From positions 1-64,000 of the forward strand of contig JAEZCC010000035.1 in assembly GCA_023412715.1 (NCBI GenBank): a DNA stretch of 64,000 nt, written 5' to 3'. The notes beneath the pieces were generated by a model that was not told the DNA's origin, did no database searches, and worked only from the letters and a program-made list of their open reading frames with translations. The position numbers were made by a program, and so were the translations under genes. The stretch is from Bacillota bacterium (GTDB lineage: Bacteria; Bacillota; Clostridia; Oscillospirales; Acutalibacteraceae). Shown here piece after piece: positions 16,128 to 24,454 of this stretch; within the stretch, counting starts at the first letter, position 1, and each line of letters begins with the position of its first letter.

Positions 16128-17543
16128 ATGGACAATCGAATCGTCTTGGGGTTCGCCCCCACCCGCAGAAGGATTTTCAGCGCGGAGGACGCGGTGAAAT
16201 ACAAAAACCTCATCCGCAGCAAAATGGAGAGCATGGACATTGAGTTCGTCGATATCGAGGACATCAATTCCGAAGGGCTTCTGCGCTGCGCCGAAGACGT
16301 GGAGCCGGTGATAGAGAAGTTCAGGAAAGCGAAGGTCAACGCGCTGTTCATCCCGCACTGCAATTTCGGCTCCGAGCACAGCTGCGCAAAGGTCGCCCGC
16401 GCGCTGAACGTGCCGGTCCTGCTGTGGGGCCCGCGCGACGAAGCCCCCCTGCCCGACGGAAGCCGCCTGCGCGACACGCAGTGCGGGCTGTTCGCGACGG
16501 GCAAGGTGCTGCGCCGCATGCAGGTCCCGTTCACCTACCTGCCCAACTGCCGCGTGGAAGACGAGCTGTTCGAACGCGGCCTGCGCACGTTCCTCGCGGT
16601 CGCGAACGTCGTCAAGGAGTTCCGCCGCGCGCGGATTCTTCAGATCGACACGCGCCCGGGCGATTTCTGGACGATGATGGTAAACGAGGGCGAGCTGCTG
16701 GAGCGCTTCGGCGTCCAGATTTTCCCGATCACGCTGGTCGAGCTGTCAGAGCGGGTCAAAAAGCTGGCCGCTTCCGACGATCCCGAGGTTGCTCAGACGG
16801 TGGATTACATCAATCAGAATATGGTCGTCAACATCCCGCAGGAGGATGTGCGCAAGGTTGCCTCGCTGAAGACGGCGATGAAGCGGTACGCGGTTGAAAA
16901 CGACTGCAACGCCATCGCCATCCAGTGCTGGGACGCGCTGCAGCAGTCGCTCCACATGATGCCCTGCTGCGCGAACGCCCTGCTGACACAGGAGAACATC
17001 CCGGTCGCCTGCGAAACGGACATCCACGGCGCCATTTCCGCGCTGATGGTCCAGGCCGCGGGAATGGGCAGAACGCCCAGCTTCTTCGTGGACTGGTCCG
17101 TGCGCCACCCGACCAACGACAACGGCGAGCTGCTGCAGCACTGCGGCCCGTGGCCGATTTCGCTGGCGCGTGAAAAAGCGATTCTGGACCGCCCCTTCGC
17201 CTTCCCCGACCACTGCCCCGGCTCGGTCGTGGCGCAGCTGAAGCCCGGCGAGCTCTCTCTGGTCCGGTTCGACGGCGACAACGGAAGCTACGGCGTCCTG
17301 CTGGGCAACGCCCGCACCATCGAGGGCCCCAAGACCCACGGCACGTACTGCTGGGTGGAAATCCCGAACTGGAGCAAGGTGGAGTCCATGATTGTCAAAG
17401 GTCCCTACGTGCATCACGCGGTCGGGATCCACGGCAACATCCTGCCCGTCATTTACGAGGCGCTGTCCTACATCCCCGGCGTCAGGGCCGATTTCTACAG
17501 CGAAGAGCAGGAGTCGGAGACGAAAAACTTTTTCTTCCGGTAA
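16128..17543 (+). CDS. L-fucose/L-arabinose isomerase-like protein
   Basis: A 471-residue protein of the FucI/AraA-like fold, which converts aldoses to ketoses with Mn2+. Recognisable parts are the N-terminal region (RIVLGFAPTRR, NALFIPHCNFGSE), CWDALQ near the middle, ACETDIHGAISALMVQAAG and the conserved C-terminal part with HHAVG. The ETD and HH residues are candidates for metal binding. It lies between the DRL-like oxidoreductase and an FGGY kinase, suggesting isomerisation before phosphorylation. Start chosen at ATG 16128 with GGAG 9 bases upstream; in-frame ATGs at 16113 and 16098 are alternatives. The substrate is not known. Confidence 0.82.
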   Translation: MDNRIVLGFAPTRRRIFSAEDAVKYKNLIRSKMESMDIEFVDIEDINSEGLLRCAEDVEPVIEKFRKAKVNALFIPHCNFGSEHSCAKVARALNVPVLLWGPRDEAPLPDGSRLRDTQCGLFATGKVLRRMQVPFTYLPNCRVEDELFERGLRTFLAVANVVKEFRRARILQIDTRPGDFWTMMVNEGELLERFGVQIFPITLVELSERVKKLAASDDPEVAQTVDYINQNMVVNIPQEDVRKVASLKTAMKRYAVENDCNAIAIQCWDALQQSLHMMPCCANALLTQENIPVACETDIHGAISALMVQAAGMGRTPSFFVDWSVRHPTNDNGELLQHCGPWPISLAREKAILDRPFAFPDHCPGSVVAQLKPGELSLVRFDGDNGSYGVLLGNARTIEGPKTHGTYCWVEIPNWSKVESMIVKGPYVHHAVGIHGNILPVIYEALSYIPGVRADFYSEEQESETKNFFFR

Positions 17544-17564
17544 CTGCCGCACACAGGAAAAACA

Positions 17565-17599
17565 TTCGGACCTGGCCGGGGTACCCGGCCAGGTCCGAA
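17565..17599 (+). promoter_or_regulatory. 16-bp hairpin immediately upstream of the kinase ribosome site
   Basis: Perfect 16-bp stem (17565-17580 with 17584-17599, key bases CGGACCTGGCCGGG) and a 3-base loop. The stem ends one base before AGGAGG of the following kinase gene and has no T run. It is better explained as an mRNA stability or translation element than a terminator. Confidence 0.75.
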
Positions 17600-17615
17600 A
17601 AGGAGGCGCAACAGC

Positions 17616-19118
17616 ATGCTGCTGCTAGGAATAGACGTCGGCACCACGGGCGCAAAAGCCGCCGTGTTCGACGAGGACGGAAACCTGCACGGCTACGGCT
17701 TTGAGGAATACGGAGTCGACACCCCCGCCCCCGGCCGCGCGGAACAGGACGCGGAGCTGGTCTGGGGCATCACGAAGCGTGTGATTGCGCAGGCCGCCCG
17801 GCAGTCGGGCCCGGAGATCCGCGCGCTTTCCCTTTCCGTGCAGGGGGACGCCGTCCTGCCGATCGACTCGGAGCGCAGGGCTCTCGCCCCCGTGCAGCTC
17901 GGGATGGACTACCGCGCCGTGGAAGAAAGCGCCCGGTGCGAAGAGCGGTACGGTTCCCTGCGGCTTTTCCAGCTCACGGGGATGCGGCCGCACCCGCTGA
18001 ATTCCCTGCTCAAGATCCTCTGGATTAAAAACCACCGGCCGGAGCTGTACGAAAAGGCGTGGAAGTTCGTCACCTACGCCGACTTCCTCCTCGCAAAGCT
18101 GGGCAGCGACGAGATTGTGATCGACTTTTCCATGGCGAGCCGAACCATGGCCTGGGACCTGAAGGGGCAGAAATGGTCGCGCGAGATTCTGGACGGGCTC
18201 GGCATCCCGGAGCAGAAGCTCGCAAAGCCCGTCCCCTCCGGCACCGCGGTCGGCACCGTCCCGGAAGCGCTGGCCGAAGAGCTCGGCATCCGCGCCGGCG
18301 CGCTGATTGTCGCGGGCGGGCACGACCAGACCTGCGCCGCGCTCGGCGCCGGCATCACGGGGGAAAACCTCGCGCTCGATTCCCACGGGACCGCCGAGGT
18401 GGTCTCGGCCGCGTTCCGGGAGCCGCGCCTCGACGAAACCATGTTCCGCAGCTATTACCCCTGCTACCTTCACACGGTCCCCGGCATGTACTTCACGTTC
18501 GCGCTCAACCACACCGGTGGAATCCTGCTGAAATGGTTCGTCGAAAATTTCTGCCAGAACGACCGCGCGGCGGCGGAGCAGGCGGGCTTCCGCCTGTACG
18601 AGTACGTTCTTCACATGGCGAAGGAGGGGCCCTCCCCCCTGATGGTCCTTCCGTATTTCAACGGCAGAAGCACCCCGATCTGCGACCTGCAGGCAAAGGG
18701 CGCCATTCTGGGGCTGACGCTTTCCAGCACGCGGTACGACATTGCGAAAGCGATTCTGGAATCGCTCTCTTTCGAGATGCGCGTCAACCTGGAGACGCTT
18801 CGCAGCGCGGGGGTCGGCATCACCGGGCTGCGCTGCGTGGGCGGCGGCGCACGTTCGCCCATCGGCCTTCAGAACAAGGCGGACATCACGGGCCTGCCCG
18901 TCTCCACTCTCAAGGTGAGGGAGGCCGCCTGCCTGGGGGCGGCGATTCTGGCGGCAAGCGCCGCCGGGGCCTGCGGCAGCGTCCGCGAGGGCGCGGAAAT
19001 CGTCGCCACGGCCCGCACCTATTACCCGGACCCCGCCGCAAGCCGCCTGTACGAAGACAGATATTGTATTTATGCGGGATTATATGATAGAATGAAGACA
19101 ATTCTTCATCAGTTCTGA
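17616..19118 (+). CDS. FGGY-family carbohydrate kinase (xylulokinase-like)
   Basis: A 500-residue ATP-dependent sugar kinase of two actin-like domains. Motifs are GIDVGTTGAKAAVFDEDG at the N terminus (phosphate loop), GGHDQTCAALGAG near the hinge with the catalytic Asp, and GGGARSPIGLQNKADITGLPV near the C terminus. It should phosphorylate the ketose or polyol made by the upstream isomerase and dehydrogenases. Translation may be influenced by the hairpin next to its AGGAGG. It is followed 17 bp later by the RpiR regulator. Sequence alone does not discriminate xylulose, ribulose, fuculose or erythritol. Confidence 0.9.
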   Translation: MLLLGIDVGTTGAKAAVFDEDGNLHGYGFEEYGVDTPAPGRAEQDAELVWGITKRVIAQAARQSGPEIRALSLSVQGDAVLPIDSERRALAPVQLGMDYRAVEESARCEERYGSLRLFQLTGMRPHPLNSLLKILWIKNHRPELYEKAWKFVTYADFLLAKLGSDEIVIDFSMASRTMAWDLKGQKWSREILDGLGIPEQKLAKPVPSGTAVGTVPEALAEELGIRAGALIVAGGHDQTCAALGAGITGENLALDSHGTAEVVSAAFREPRLDETMFRSYYPCYLHTVPGMYFTFALNHTGGILLKWFVENFCQNDRAAAEQAGFRLYEYVLHMAKEGPSPLMVLPYFNGRSTPICDLQAKGAILGLTLSSTRYDIAKAILESLSFEMRVNLETLRSAGVGITGLRCVGGGARSPIGLQNKADITGLPVSTLKVREAACLGAAILAASAAGACGSVREGAEIVATARTYYPDPAASRLYEDRYCIYAGLYDRMKTILHQF

Positions 19119-19135
19119 GAAAGGACGCGGAAGCC

Positions 19136-20008
19136 ATGGAACAGAAGCTTTTCAGTGAAAAGCTTTCGCGAAACTGCCTGATCCGGATCCAGTCCGTTTA
19201 TAAAAATTTAAAGACCGCAGAGAAAAAGGCAGCGGATTTTATTCTGGAGAATCCAGAAACCATAGCGAACGATACCATTGTAGAGGCCGCGGGCCTCGCT
19301 GGCTGCAGCGAAGCCACGCTGGTCCGCGTCGCCCGCAAGCTCGGCTACTCGGGGTACGTCATGCTCAAAGCGTCCATTCTGCAAAACGACGAAAACGACT
19401 CCGGCATCCTTTACGGTGAGATAAAGCCGAACGACGAGCCGATCGAAGTGGCGAACAAAATCTTCCAGACGTTCATCCAGAGTCTGGTGGACACGTCGGG
19501 CCTGCTGAACAACGAAACCTACCTGCAGGCGCTGGACCGGATTCAGCACGCGAAGCACCTGCTGTTTGCCGGCGCAGGGGACGCCTACACGGTGGCCTAC
19601 ACCGGCTACCTGAAATTCTCGCGCATCGGCCTGAGCGCCAGCTGCCCGCAGGATTTCGACATCCAGCTCATGGAGGCTTCCAAGCTCGGGCCGGACGACC
19701 TGTTCGTCATCATCTCGCACACGGGGCAGACCCAGAGCATCTACGAGGTGGAAAAATACGCCAAACGCGCCGGGACGCCGATTCTCGTCATCACCAACTA
19801 CCCCATGTCCCCGATTGCAAGGGCCGCGGACATGGTCCTGCTGACCGCGACGTTCGTCCCGAACATGTTCGGCGAAATCATGACGAAGCGGGTCGCCGAG
19901 CTCTGCCTGCTGGAGACCCTGTACGTGAACACCATCATGCGGGCCGACGGCAGCGTGGGCGAAAGGCTGAAAAACGCGACCAAGGCAATCTCCATCAACA
20001 AGCTCTGA
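19136..20008 (+). CDS. RpiR/MurR-family transcriptional regulator
   Basis: A 290-residue regulator with an N-terminal HTH_6 domain (about 15-90; TIVEAAGLAGCSEATLVRVARKLGYSGY) and a C-terminal SIS phosphosugar-sensing domain (about 125-260; LFAGAGDAYTVAYTGYLKF, FVIISHTGQTQSIYEV). It is the last gene of the catabolic operon starting at 13023 and is probably its regulator, using a phosphosugar made by the pathway as effector. Start ATG with AAAGGA upstream. It converges with the LacI-type gene on the minus strand, 16 bp away; no clear terminator lies between them. Confidence 0.93.
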   Translation: MEQKLFSEKLSRNCLIRIQSVYKNLKTAEKKAADFILENPETIANDTIVEAAGLAGCSEATLVRVARKLGYSGYVMLKASILQNDENDSGILYGEIKPNDEPIEVANKIFQTFIQSLVDTSGLLNNETYLQALDRIQHAKHLLFAGAGDAYTVAYTGYLKFSRIGLSASCPQDFDIQLMEASKLGPDDLFVIISHTGQTQSIYEVEKYAKRAGTPILVITNYPMSPIARAADMVLLTATFVPNMFGEIMTKRVAELCLLETLYVNTIMRADGSVGERLKNATKAISINKL

Positions 20009-20024
20009 TCTTGCCGGGCCGCCC

Positions 20025-21068
20025 TCATTTTCCCGGCGCCAGCGGCGCGCCGCTCGAGTTTCTCACCTCCAGATGCGGCCGGAAGACCGTTACGTGCGGC
20101 GCCGCTTTGTCTCCGTTCAGGCGGTCGATGACATACTGCGCGGCCGTGCCGCCGATGGACGACTGCTGAATCGCCACGCTGCTCAGCGTGGGGAAAAGCA
20201 GGTCCGCAATATCCGTATTGTCCATGGACACCAGCGCAATCTGTTCGGGGATCCGGATTTTCTGTTCCGAAAACGCGCGGTAGACGCCCTGCGCCATCAT
20301 GTCGTTCGCCGTGCAGACGGCCGTCGGACGGCTTCCGACCATCGCGGCGATCCGCATGCCGCACTCGTACCCGAAGCGGTTGGTATATCCTCCAGTGAAG
20401 ATGCAGCCGTCGTCCCGGGCGATCCCGTTTTCGCCGAGGGCCCTGAGATATCCGTCCAGGCGCTCCCCGCCCGCCGGGATGTCCGTCGAAAGCCCGATGT
20501 AGCCGATCTTCCTGTGGCCGAGCGAAATCAGGTGCGACGCAGCCGAATACGTCCCCTCGCCGGTGTCGGTCCCGACAAAGTCGAACGGGATCTTCTCCGG
20601 AAAGCGGAAACGCGAAACCGTGCTGATCGCGGCCGGCTTGCCGAACTGCTCCAGCGCCTCCATATGGGCCGGGGAAAAGCGGAAGGCAATATCGATCACC
20701 GCGTCCACAAGATTGAACTTGGACTGGAAAAAAGTTTTCCAGTCCTTTGGTTCCTTGTCCTGAACAATGCTGAGCACGACCGAGTACCCCGCCTGCGCGC
20801 ATACCCTGTGCACCGACGAGACCAGGTCGAAATAGAACAGGTTCGAAAATTCCGGGATCTGCAGCAGGATCTGCTCGCTGCGGGACTGCCGCAGCGCCTT
20901 GGCCGCAACGTTCGGGGAATACCCCAGCCCTTTCGCCGCGTTCAGGATGCGCTCCCTGGTCTGCTCCGCGACGGTCCCCTTCCCGTTCAGGACCTTTGAA
21001 ACGGTCGCCCCGCTCACTCCCGTCCGGGAGGCAATGTCATAAATGGTCACCGCGTGTTTCTTCTTCAA
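20025..21068 (-). CDS. LacI-family transcriptional regulator
   Basis: A 347-residue repressor with an N-terminal HTH (VTIYDIASRTGVSGATVSKVLNGKG) and a periplasmic-binding-like effector domain (about 60-345; GTDTGEGTYSAASHLISLGHRKIGYIG, VSMDNTDIADLLFPTLSSV). Start proposed at TTG 21068, seven bases after GAGGG, directly before KKKHAVTIY. The frame stays open upstream, but that stretch covers the promoter. It faces the aldolase/kinase operon across a region with two AATCGATT palindromes, which fit its DNA-binding class. The effector is unknown; it is probably the sugar or an intermediate of the operon it faces. Confidence 0.9.
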   Translation of the reverse strand: MKKKHAVTIYDIASRTGVSGATVSKVLNGKGTVAEQTRERILNAAKGLGYSPNVAAKALRQSRSEQILLQIPEFSNLFYFDLVSSVHRVCAQAGYSVVLSIVQDKEPKDWKTFFQSKFNLVDAVIDIAFRFSPAHMEALEQFGKPAAISTVSRFRFPEKIPFDFVGTDTGEGTYSAASHLISLGHRKIGYIGLSTDIPAGGERLDGYLRALGENGIARDDGCIFTGGYTNRFGYECGMRIAAMVGSRPTAVCTANDMMAQGVYRAFSEQKIRIPEQIALVSMDNTDIADLLFPTLSSVAIQQSSIGGTAAQYVIDRLNGDKAAPHVTVFRPHLEVRNSSGAPLAPGK

Positions 21069-21167
21069 CAGGATTCCCTCTTTATCCGTTTTCGGCGCGG
21101 ACGCCGTGATTTCCGCCGCCCGTAATTTTTCTGAAATTACCGCTTGAAGTTTTGCTGAAACCAGTGT

Positions 21168-21200
21168 ATCATAGAATTGTTGGGGAAGCAATCGATTTCC
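21168..21200 (-). promoter_or_regulatory. Promoter and LacI-type operator of the lacI-like gene
   Basis: On the minus strand, a TATGAT -10 lies at 21168-21173. An imperfect palindrome centred on AATCGATT (21184-21200) occupies the -35 position, where a poor -35 would be hidden by bound repressor. It shares the GCAATCGATT core with the better palindrome at 21350-21365, suggesting autoregulation. Confidence 0.5.
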
Positions 21201-21349
21201 TAAAATATTTTTTCACATTTTTTTGTACATATTTTCACTCATCCGCGTAAAACAGCCTGTTTACAGCTGTTCGCGTCTTACGGTATGGATTTCAGCGTGA
21301 TCCTCCCGAATCGAAGGGATGCTGCGATTCATAATTTTTTTGGGGAGTC

Positions 21350-21365
21350 AGGCAATCGATTGCCT
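21350..21365. promoter_or_regulatory. Perfect 16-bp LacI-family operator
   Basis: AGGCAATCGATTGCCT is a perfect palindrome with the central CG typical of LacI/GalR operators. It lies about 150 bp before the aldolase operon and about 15 bp after a possible CATAAT -10 (21330-21335), a position suited to repression. The rest of 21069-21516 shows no gene. Confidence 0.75.
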
Positions 21366-21516
21366 TCTAAGTCATGCGGGGCCCTATGCCGTGCCCGGAC
21401 CCGGGCAGGCTTCAAATTCGGCAAGCCGCCTGCCGAAAACGGCGGCTGCCGCGGAACCCGGCCGCAGGAGGACGAAAATCCCCCTGCACCGGGCCCCGCG
21501 GCACACAGGAGCTCTT

Positions 21517-22098
21517 ATGTACTACATCGACCATTTTACAGCGCTGGTGCAGGCGATTCGACTTCTGTACGAAAAGGGACTTGCAGTATCGGGGCGCGGA
21601 AGCGTAAGCGAGCGGATGTCGGAAGACTGCGTTCTTCTCACCCCTCTGGGGATGCATCCGCTGCGCATCCAGCCGGAAAACCTGCTTGAAAGCTCCCTGC
21701 GCACGGCCCCCGCCTGCGCGGAGCACCGGGCGCACCGCGCGCTGTACCGCGCGTACGCCCCGCAGGCCGCGGCAATCGCGCCGCTTCCCTACGCTCTCGC
21801 GCTCGCGCGGGCTGCGGGCGGCGATTTCGCCGGCATCCTGCCCGAATTCCTGCGCGCAGGGTTCCGGGTGTTCGACCCCGGCGCCGGCAGTAGCCCCGCA
21901 GCAAAACCGGCGGAAAAAGGAAAGGATCCGCAGCGGCTGCTTTATCTGCCGGGGATCGGGTTTGCCGCGCTCGCGGCCACGGGGCTGGACTGCGCCGGCA
22001 TTCTGGAAGCCGCCGAAAGCGCCTGCAAGGCGGAATGCCTTCTGAGGCTGCTGCAGGCGCCCGGCGGGTTCTGTCCGGGGGAAGGCGCGCGAATCTGA
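21517..22098 (+). CDS. Degenerate class II aldolase-like protein
   Basis: A 193-residue protein whose first 120 residues follow the class II aldolase/adducin plan: YEKGLAVSGRGSVSERMSEDCVLLTPLGMHPLRIQPENLL matches the G-N-S / LITPSG region and EHRAHRALYRAYAPQAAAIAPLPYALALA matches the catalytic E-H / zinc H-x-H region. In that last stretch the H-x-H is replaced by APLPY, and no later His ligand is evident. It is probably catalytically dead: a regulatory partner or a decaying paralog of the intact aldolase starting 18 bp downstream. ACAGGAG precedes the ATG, so it is translated. Confidence 0.6.
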   Translation: MYYIDHFTALVQAIRLLYEKGLAVSGRGSVSERMSEDCVLLTPLGMHPLRIQPENLLESSLRTAPACAEHRAHRALYRAYAPQAAAIAPLPYALALARAAGGDFAGILPEFLRAGFRVFDPGAGSSPAAKPAEKGKDPQRLLYLPGIGFAALAATGLDCAGILEAAESACKAECLLRLLQAPGGFCPGEGARI

Positions 22099-22116
22099 AC
22101 AAAGGCGGAATGGAAA

Positions 22117-22770
22117 ATGAATTTTTACACCGAATGGAAAGCCCGCAGCGACCTGCTTGCGGCCGGGAAAATGGTCTATGACAAGGGCAACCTCGTCGCG
22201 AAAGACGGCAACCTGAGCGTCCGCCTTCCCGACGGCAATATTCTGATTACCTGCACGGGGTGCTGCAAAGGGGACATGACCATGGCCCAGATTACGAAAA
22301 TCGACCCGGAGGGCCGCGTCCTTTCGGGGGATCCTCCGGCGCGGGACTACCGGATGCATCTGGCCGTCTACAAAGAGAGAGACGATATCTGCGGCATCGT
22401 GCACACCCACGCGCCCGTCACGACGGGATTCGCCTCTTCGTCCTTCGACGTGGAATCCGTGCTGATTCCGGAGGTCATGCTTTTTCTCGGGGAGATCGCG
22501 TTTTCCGGGTACGCCACGCCGACGACCGAAGAAGTGCCGCGCAGCGTGGTGGAAGCCATGCGCCGCAAGCCCGGCTCCTCCGTCGTCGTCATGGCGCTGC
22601 ACGGCGCGCTCGCTTTCGACCGGAACGTTCTCAACGCGGCCTATAAAATTCTTTCGCTCGACATGGCGCTTTCCGTGACGGCCGTCGCCCGCAGTCTGGG
22701 GGGCCTGCGAGCCCTGACCGACGGGCAGATGCAGGCGCTGCAGCGGCTGCTGCATCCAAATGAAACATAG
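22117..22770 (+). CDS. Class II aldolase (fuculose-1-phosphate aldolase / ribulose-5-phosphate 4-epimerase family)
   Basis: A 217-residue zinc-dependent enzyme. Visible features are GNLSVRLPDGNILITCTG (phosphate binding), VHTHAP (zinc H-x-H), and ALHGAL (third zinc His). The position of the catalytic Glu in FucA (SEWRFH) is occupied by RDYRMH, an Asp. It would cleave a phosphorylated ketose into DHAP and an aldehyde, or epimerise a pentulose phosphate. It lies between its degenerate paralog and an FGGY kinase, and kinase plus aldolase is the normal pairing. The purine-rich AAGGCGGAATGG precedes the ATG. Confidence 0.9.
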   Translation: MNFYTEWKARSDLLAAGKMVYDKGNLVAKDGNLSVRLPDGNILITCTGCCKGDMTMAQITKIDPEGRVLSGDPPARDYRMHLAVYKERDDICGIVHTHAPVTTGFASSSFDVESVLIPEVMLFLGEIAFSGYATPTTEEVPRSVVEAMRRKPGSSVVVMALHGALAFDRNVLNAAYKILSLDMALSVTAVARSLGGLRALTDGQMQALQRLLHPNET

Positions 22771-22794
22771 TCTTTGGGAAGGAAGTTGTATGGA

Positions 22795-24357
22795 ATGAAG
22801 GCATATCTTCTGGGGATCGATTTCGGGACCGGCGGCGCGAAGGCCTGCATCACGGACGAGCGGATGGAGCAGCTCTCTTACGCTTTTTCGGAGTACCCCA
22901 TTTTTACCGACCACCCTGGGTGGAGCGAGCACGACCCCGAACGCTACTGGACGACCGCCTGCCGGCTGATCCGCGAATGCATCGGGAAAGCGAAAATCGC
23001 CCCGAAGCAGATCGCCGGCGTCGCCGCCTCCTCCGCAAAGCCCTCCCTCGTGATGGTCGACCGCGACGGCAACCCGATCAACCGCGCGTACAACCTGATG
23101 GACCGCCGCGCGACGGCGCAGGCCGCGCGCCTGGAAAAGCTGCTCGGCAAAGACAGGATCTTCCGTCTGACCGGGGACCGGCTGGAGGACCATCCGTCCA
23201 TGGTCAACCTGCTGTGGGAAAAAGAAAACCGCCCCGAAGACTACGCGCGCATCCGCAAGGCGCTGGACATCGACGGCTTCATCACTATGAAGCTGACCGG
23301 AGTCTGCCAGATCAACAATTCCGGCGCGCCGCTGTTCGGGGTGGCGTATGACCTGAAACGGAATTGCTGGGACGAATCGATTCTGGAACAGATTGGGATC
23401 GATCGCGCTATTCTCCCCGACGTCAACGCCTGCGCAGACGTCGTCGGCACCGTGACGCCCGCCGCCGCCGAAGAATGCGGCCTCGCGCCCGGCACGCCGG
23501 TCTGCGCGGGGCAGGTGGACTGCAATGCGGCATGGCTCGGCGCCGGCTCGCTCAAGGACGGGGACGTGCAGATGAACCTCGGCACCTGCGGGAATTTCGG
23601 CTTTCTTCACCAGAACACGGACTTCCCCGACGGCATGATCACCATTCCCTACACGATCCCCGGGAAGCTGATCACCGTGCCCACCACGACGACGGGCGGG
23701 CAGCTGATCCGGTATTTCCGCGACACGTTCTGCCAGATGGAGGCGGGGGCCGCCGACCTGACCGGGCAGAGCGTCTATGGCATGATCGACATGGAGGCGG
23801 ACAGGATCCCCGCCGGGAGCGACGGCCTCGTCATGCTCCCCTATATGATGGGGGAACGCACCCCCATCTGGGACACCTCCGCTCGTGGCGTTCTGTTCGG
23901 CCTTTCGCTGCGGCACACAAAAGGGCACGTCGCGCGGGCCATGATGGAAGCGGTCGCCTACGCCCTGTACGACTCGTTTTACCGAATCCGTGAGGGGAAC
24001 TACCCGCTCAACTTCCCGATTGTCCTGAACGAGGGCGGCGCGAAGAGCAGGATCTGGCGCCGCATCATCACCGACGTGCTGAACGTGCCCACGGTGCTGA
24101 CGGAAAGCAGGACAGGCGCGCCCTACGGGGACGCCCTGCTCGCCGGGGTCGCCTGCGGGGCGATCGACGGCTTTTCCGCTGCGGCCGAAAAGGTGCGGTA
24201 CCAGTCCCCCATGTACCCGGACCCGGATGCGCACGCGCTTTACATGGATTACTTCCAGATCTACCAGAGCCTGTACCGCCACCTGAAAGAGGATTTCCGC
24301 AGCCTGGCCGCTGTCTCTGAGAAATATTCGCAGAAGCCGGAGGCGGGCCGGGAATAA
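22795..24357 (+). CDS. FGGY-family carbohydrate kinase, second paralog
   Basis: A 520-residue sugar kinase with GIDFGTGGAKACITDE at the N terminus, GQVDCNAAWLGAGSL with the catalytic Asp near the hinge, MGERTPIWDTSARG in the second domain and NEGGAKSRIWRRIITDVLNVPT near the C terminus. It differs clearly from the kinase at 17616-19118, so the two probably act on different sugars or steps. Start at ATG 22795 with GGGAAGGAAG upstream; the earlier ATG at 22790 is out of frame and stops at once. It is the last gene of the LacI-controlled operon and is followed by a terminator. Confidence 0.92.
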   Translation: MKAYLLGIDFGTGGAKACITDERMEQLSYAFSEYPIFTDHPGWSEHDPERYWTTACRLIRECIGKAKIAPKQIAGVAASSAKPSLVMVDRDGNPINRAYNLMDRRATAQAARLEKLLGKDRIFRLTGDRLEDHPSMVNLLWEKENRPEDYARIRKALDIDGFITMKLTGVCQINNSGAPLFGVAYDLKRNCWDESILEQIGIDRAILPDVNACADVVGTVTPAAAEECGLAPGTPVCAGQVDCNAAWLGAGSLKDGDVQMNLGTCGNFGFLHQNTDFPDGMITIPYTIPGKLITVPTTTTGGQLIRYFRDTFCQMEAGAADLTGQSVYGMIDMEADRIPAGSDGLVMLPYMMGERTPIWDTSARGVLFGLSLRHTKGHVARAMMEAVAYALYDSFYRIREGNYPLNFPIVLNEGGAKSRIWRRIITDVLNVPTVLTESRTGAPYGDALLAGVACGAIDGFSAAAEKVRYQSPMYPDPDAHALYMDYFQIYQSLYRHLKEDFRSLAAVSEKYSQKPEAGRE

Positions 24358-24378
24358 AGCAGCCCCGCCGAAAACGCG

Positions 24379-24422
24379 AAAAGCGGCCCGTTCTTCGCAC
24401 AGAAGGAGCGGGCCGCTTTTTT
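24379..24422. terminator. Bidirectional terminator between kinase and M20 hydrolase genes
   Basis: A 12-bp stem (AAAAGCGGCCCG, 24379-24390, with 24409-24420) followed by a T run to 24422 on the plus strand and TTTT on the minus strand. It separates the convergent aldolase/kinase operon and the metNIQ-M20 operon. Confidence 0.85.
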
Positions 24423-24454
24423 CCTTGCCCAGTTGCCGCCAAAGGTCCGCGGGT

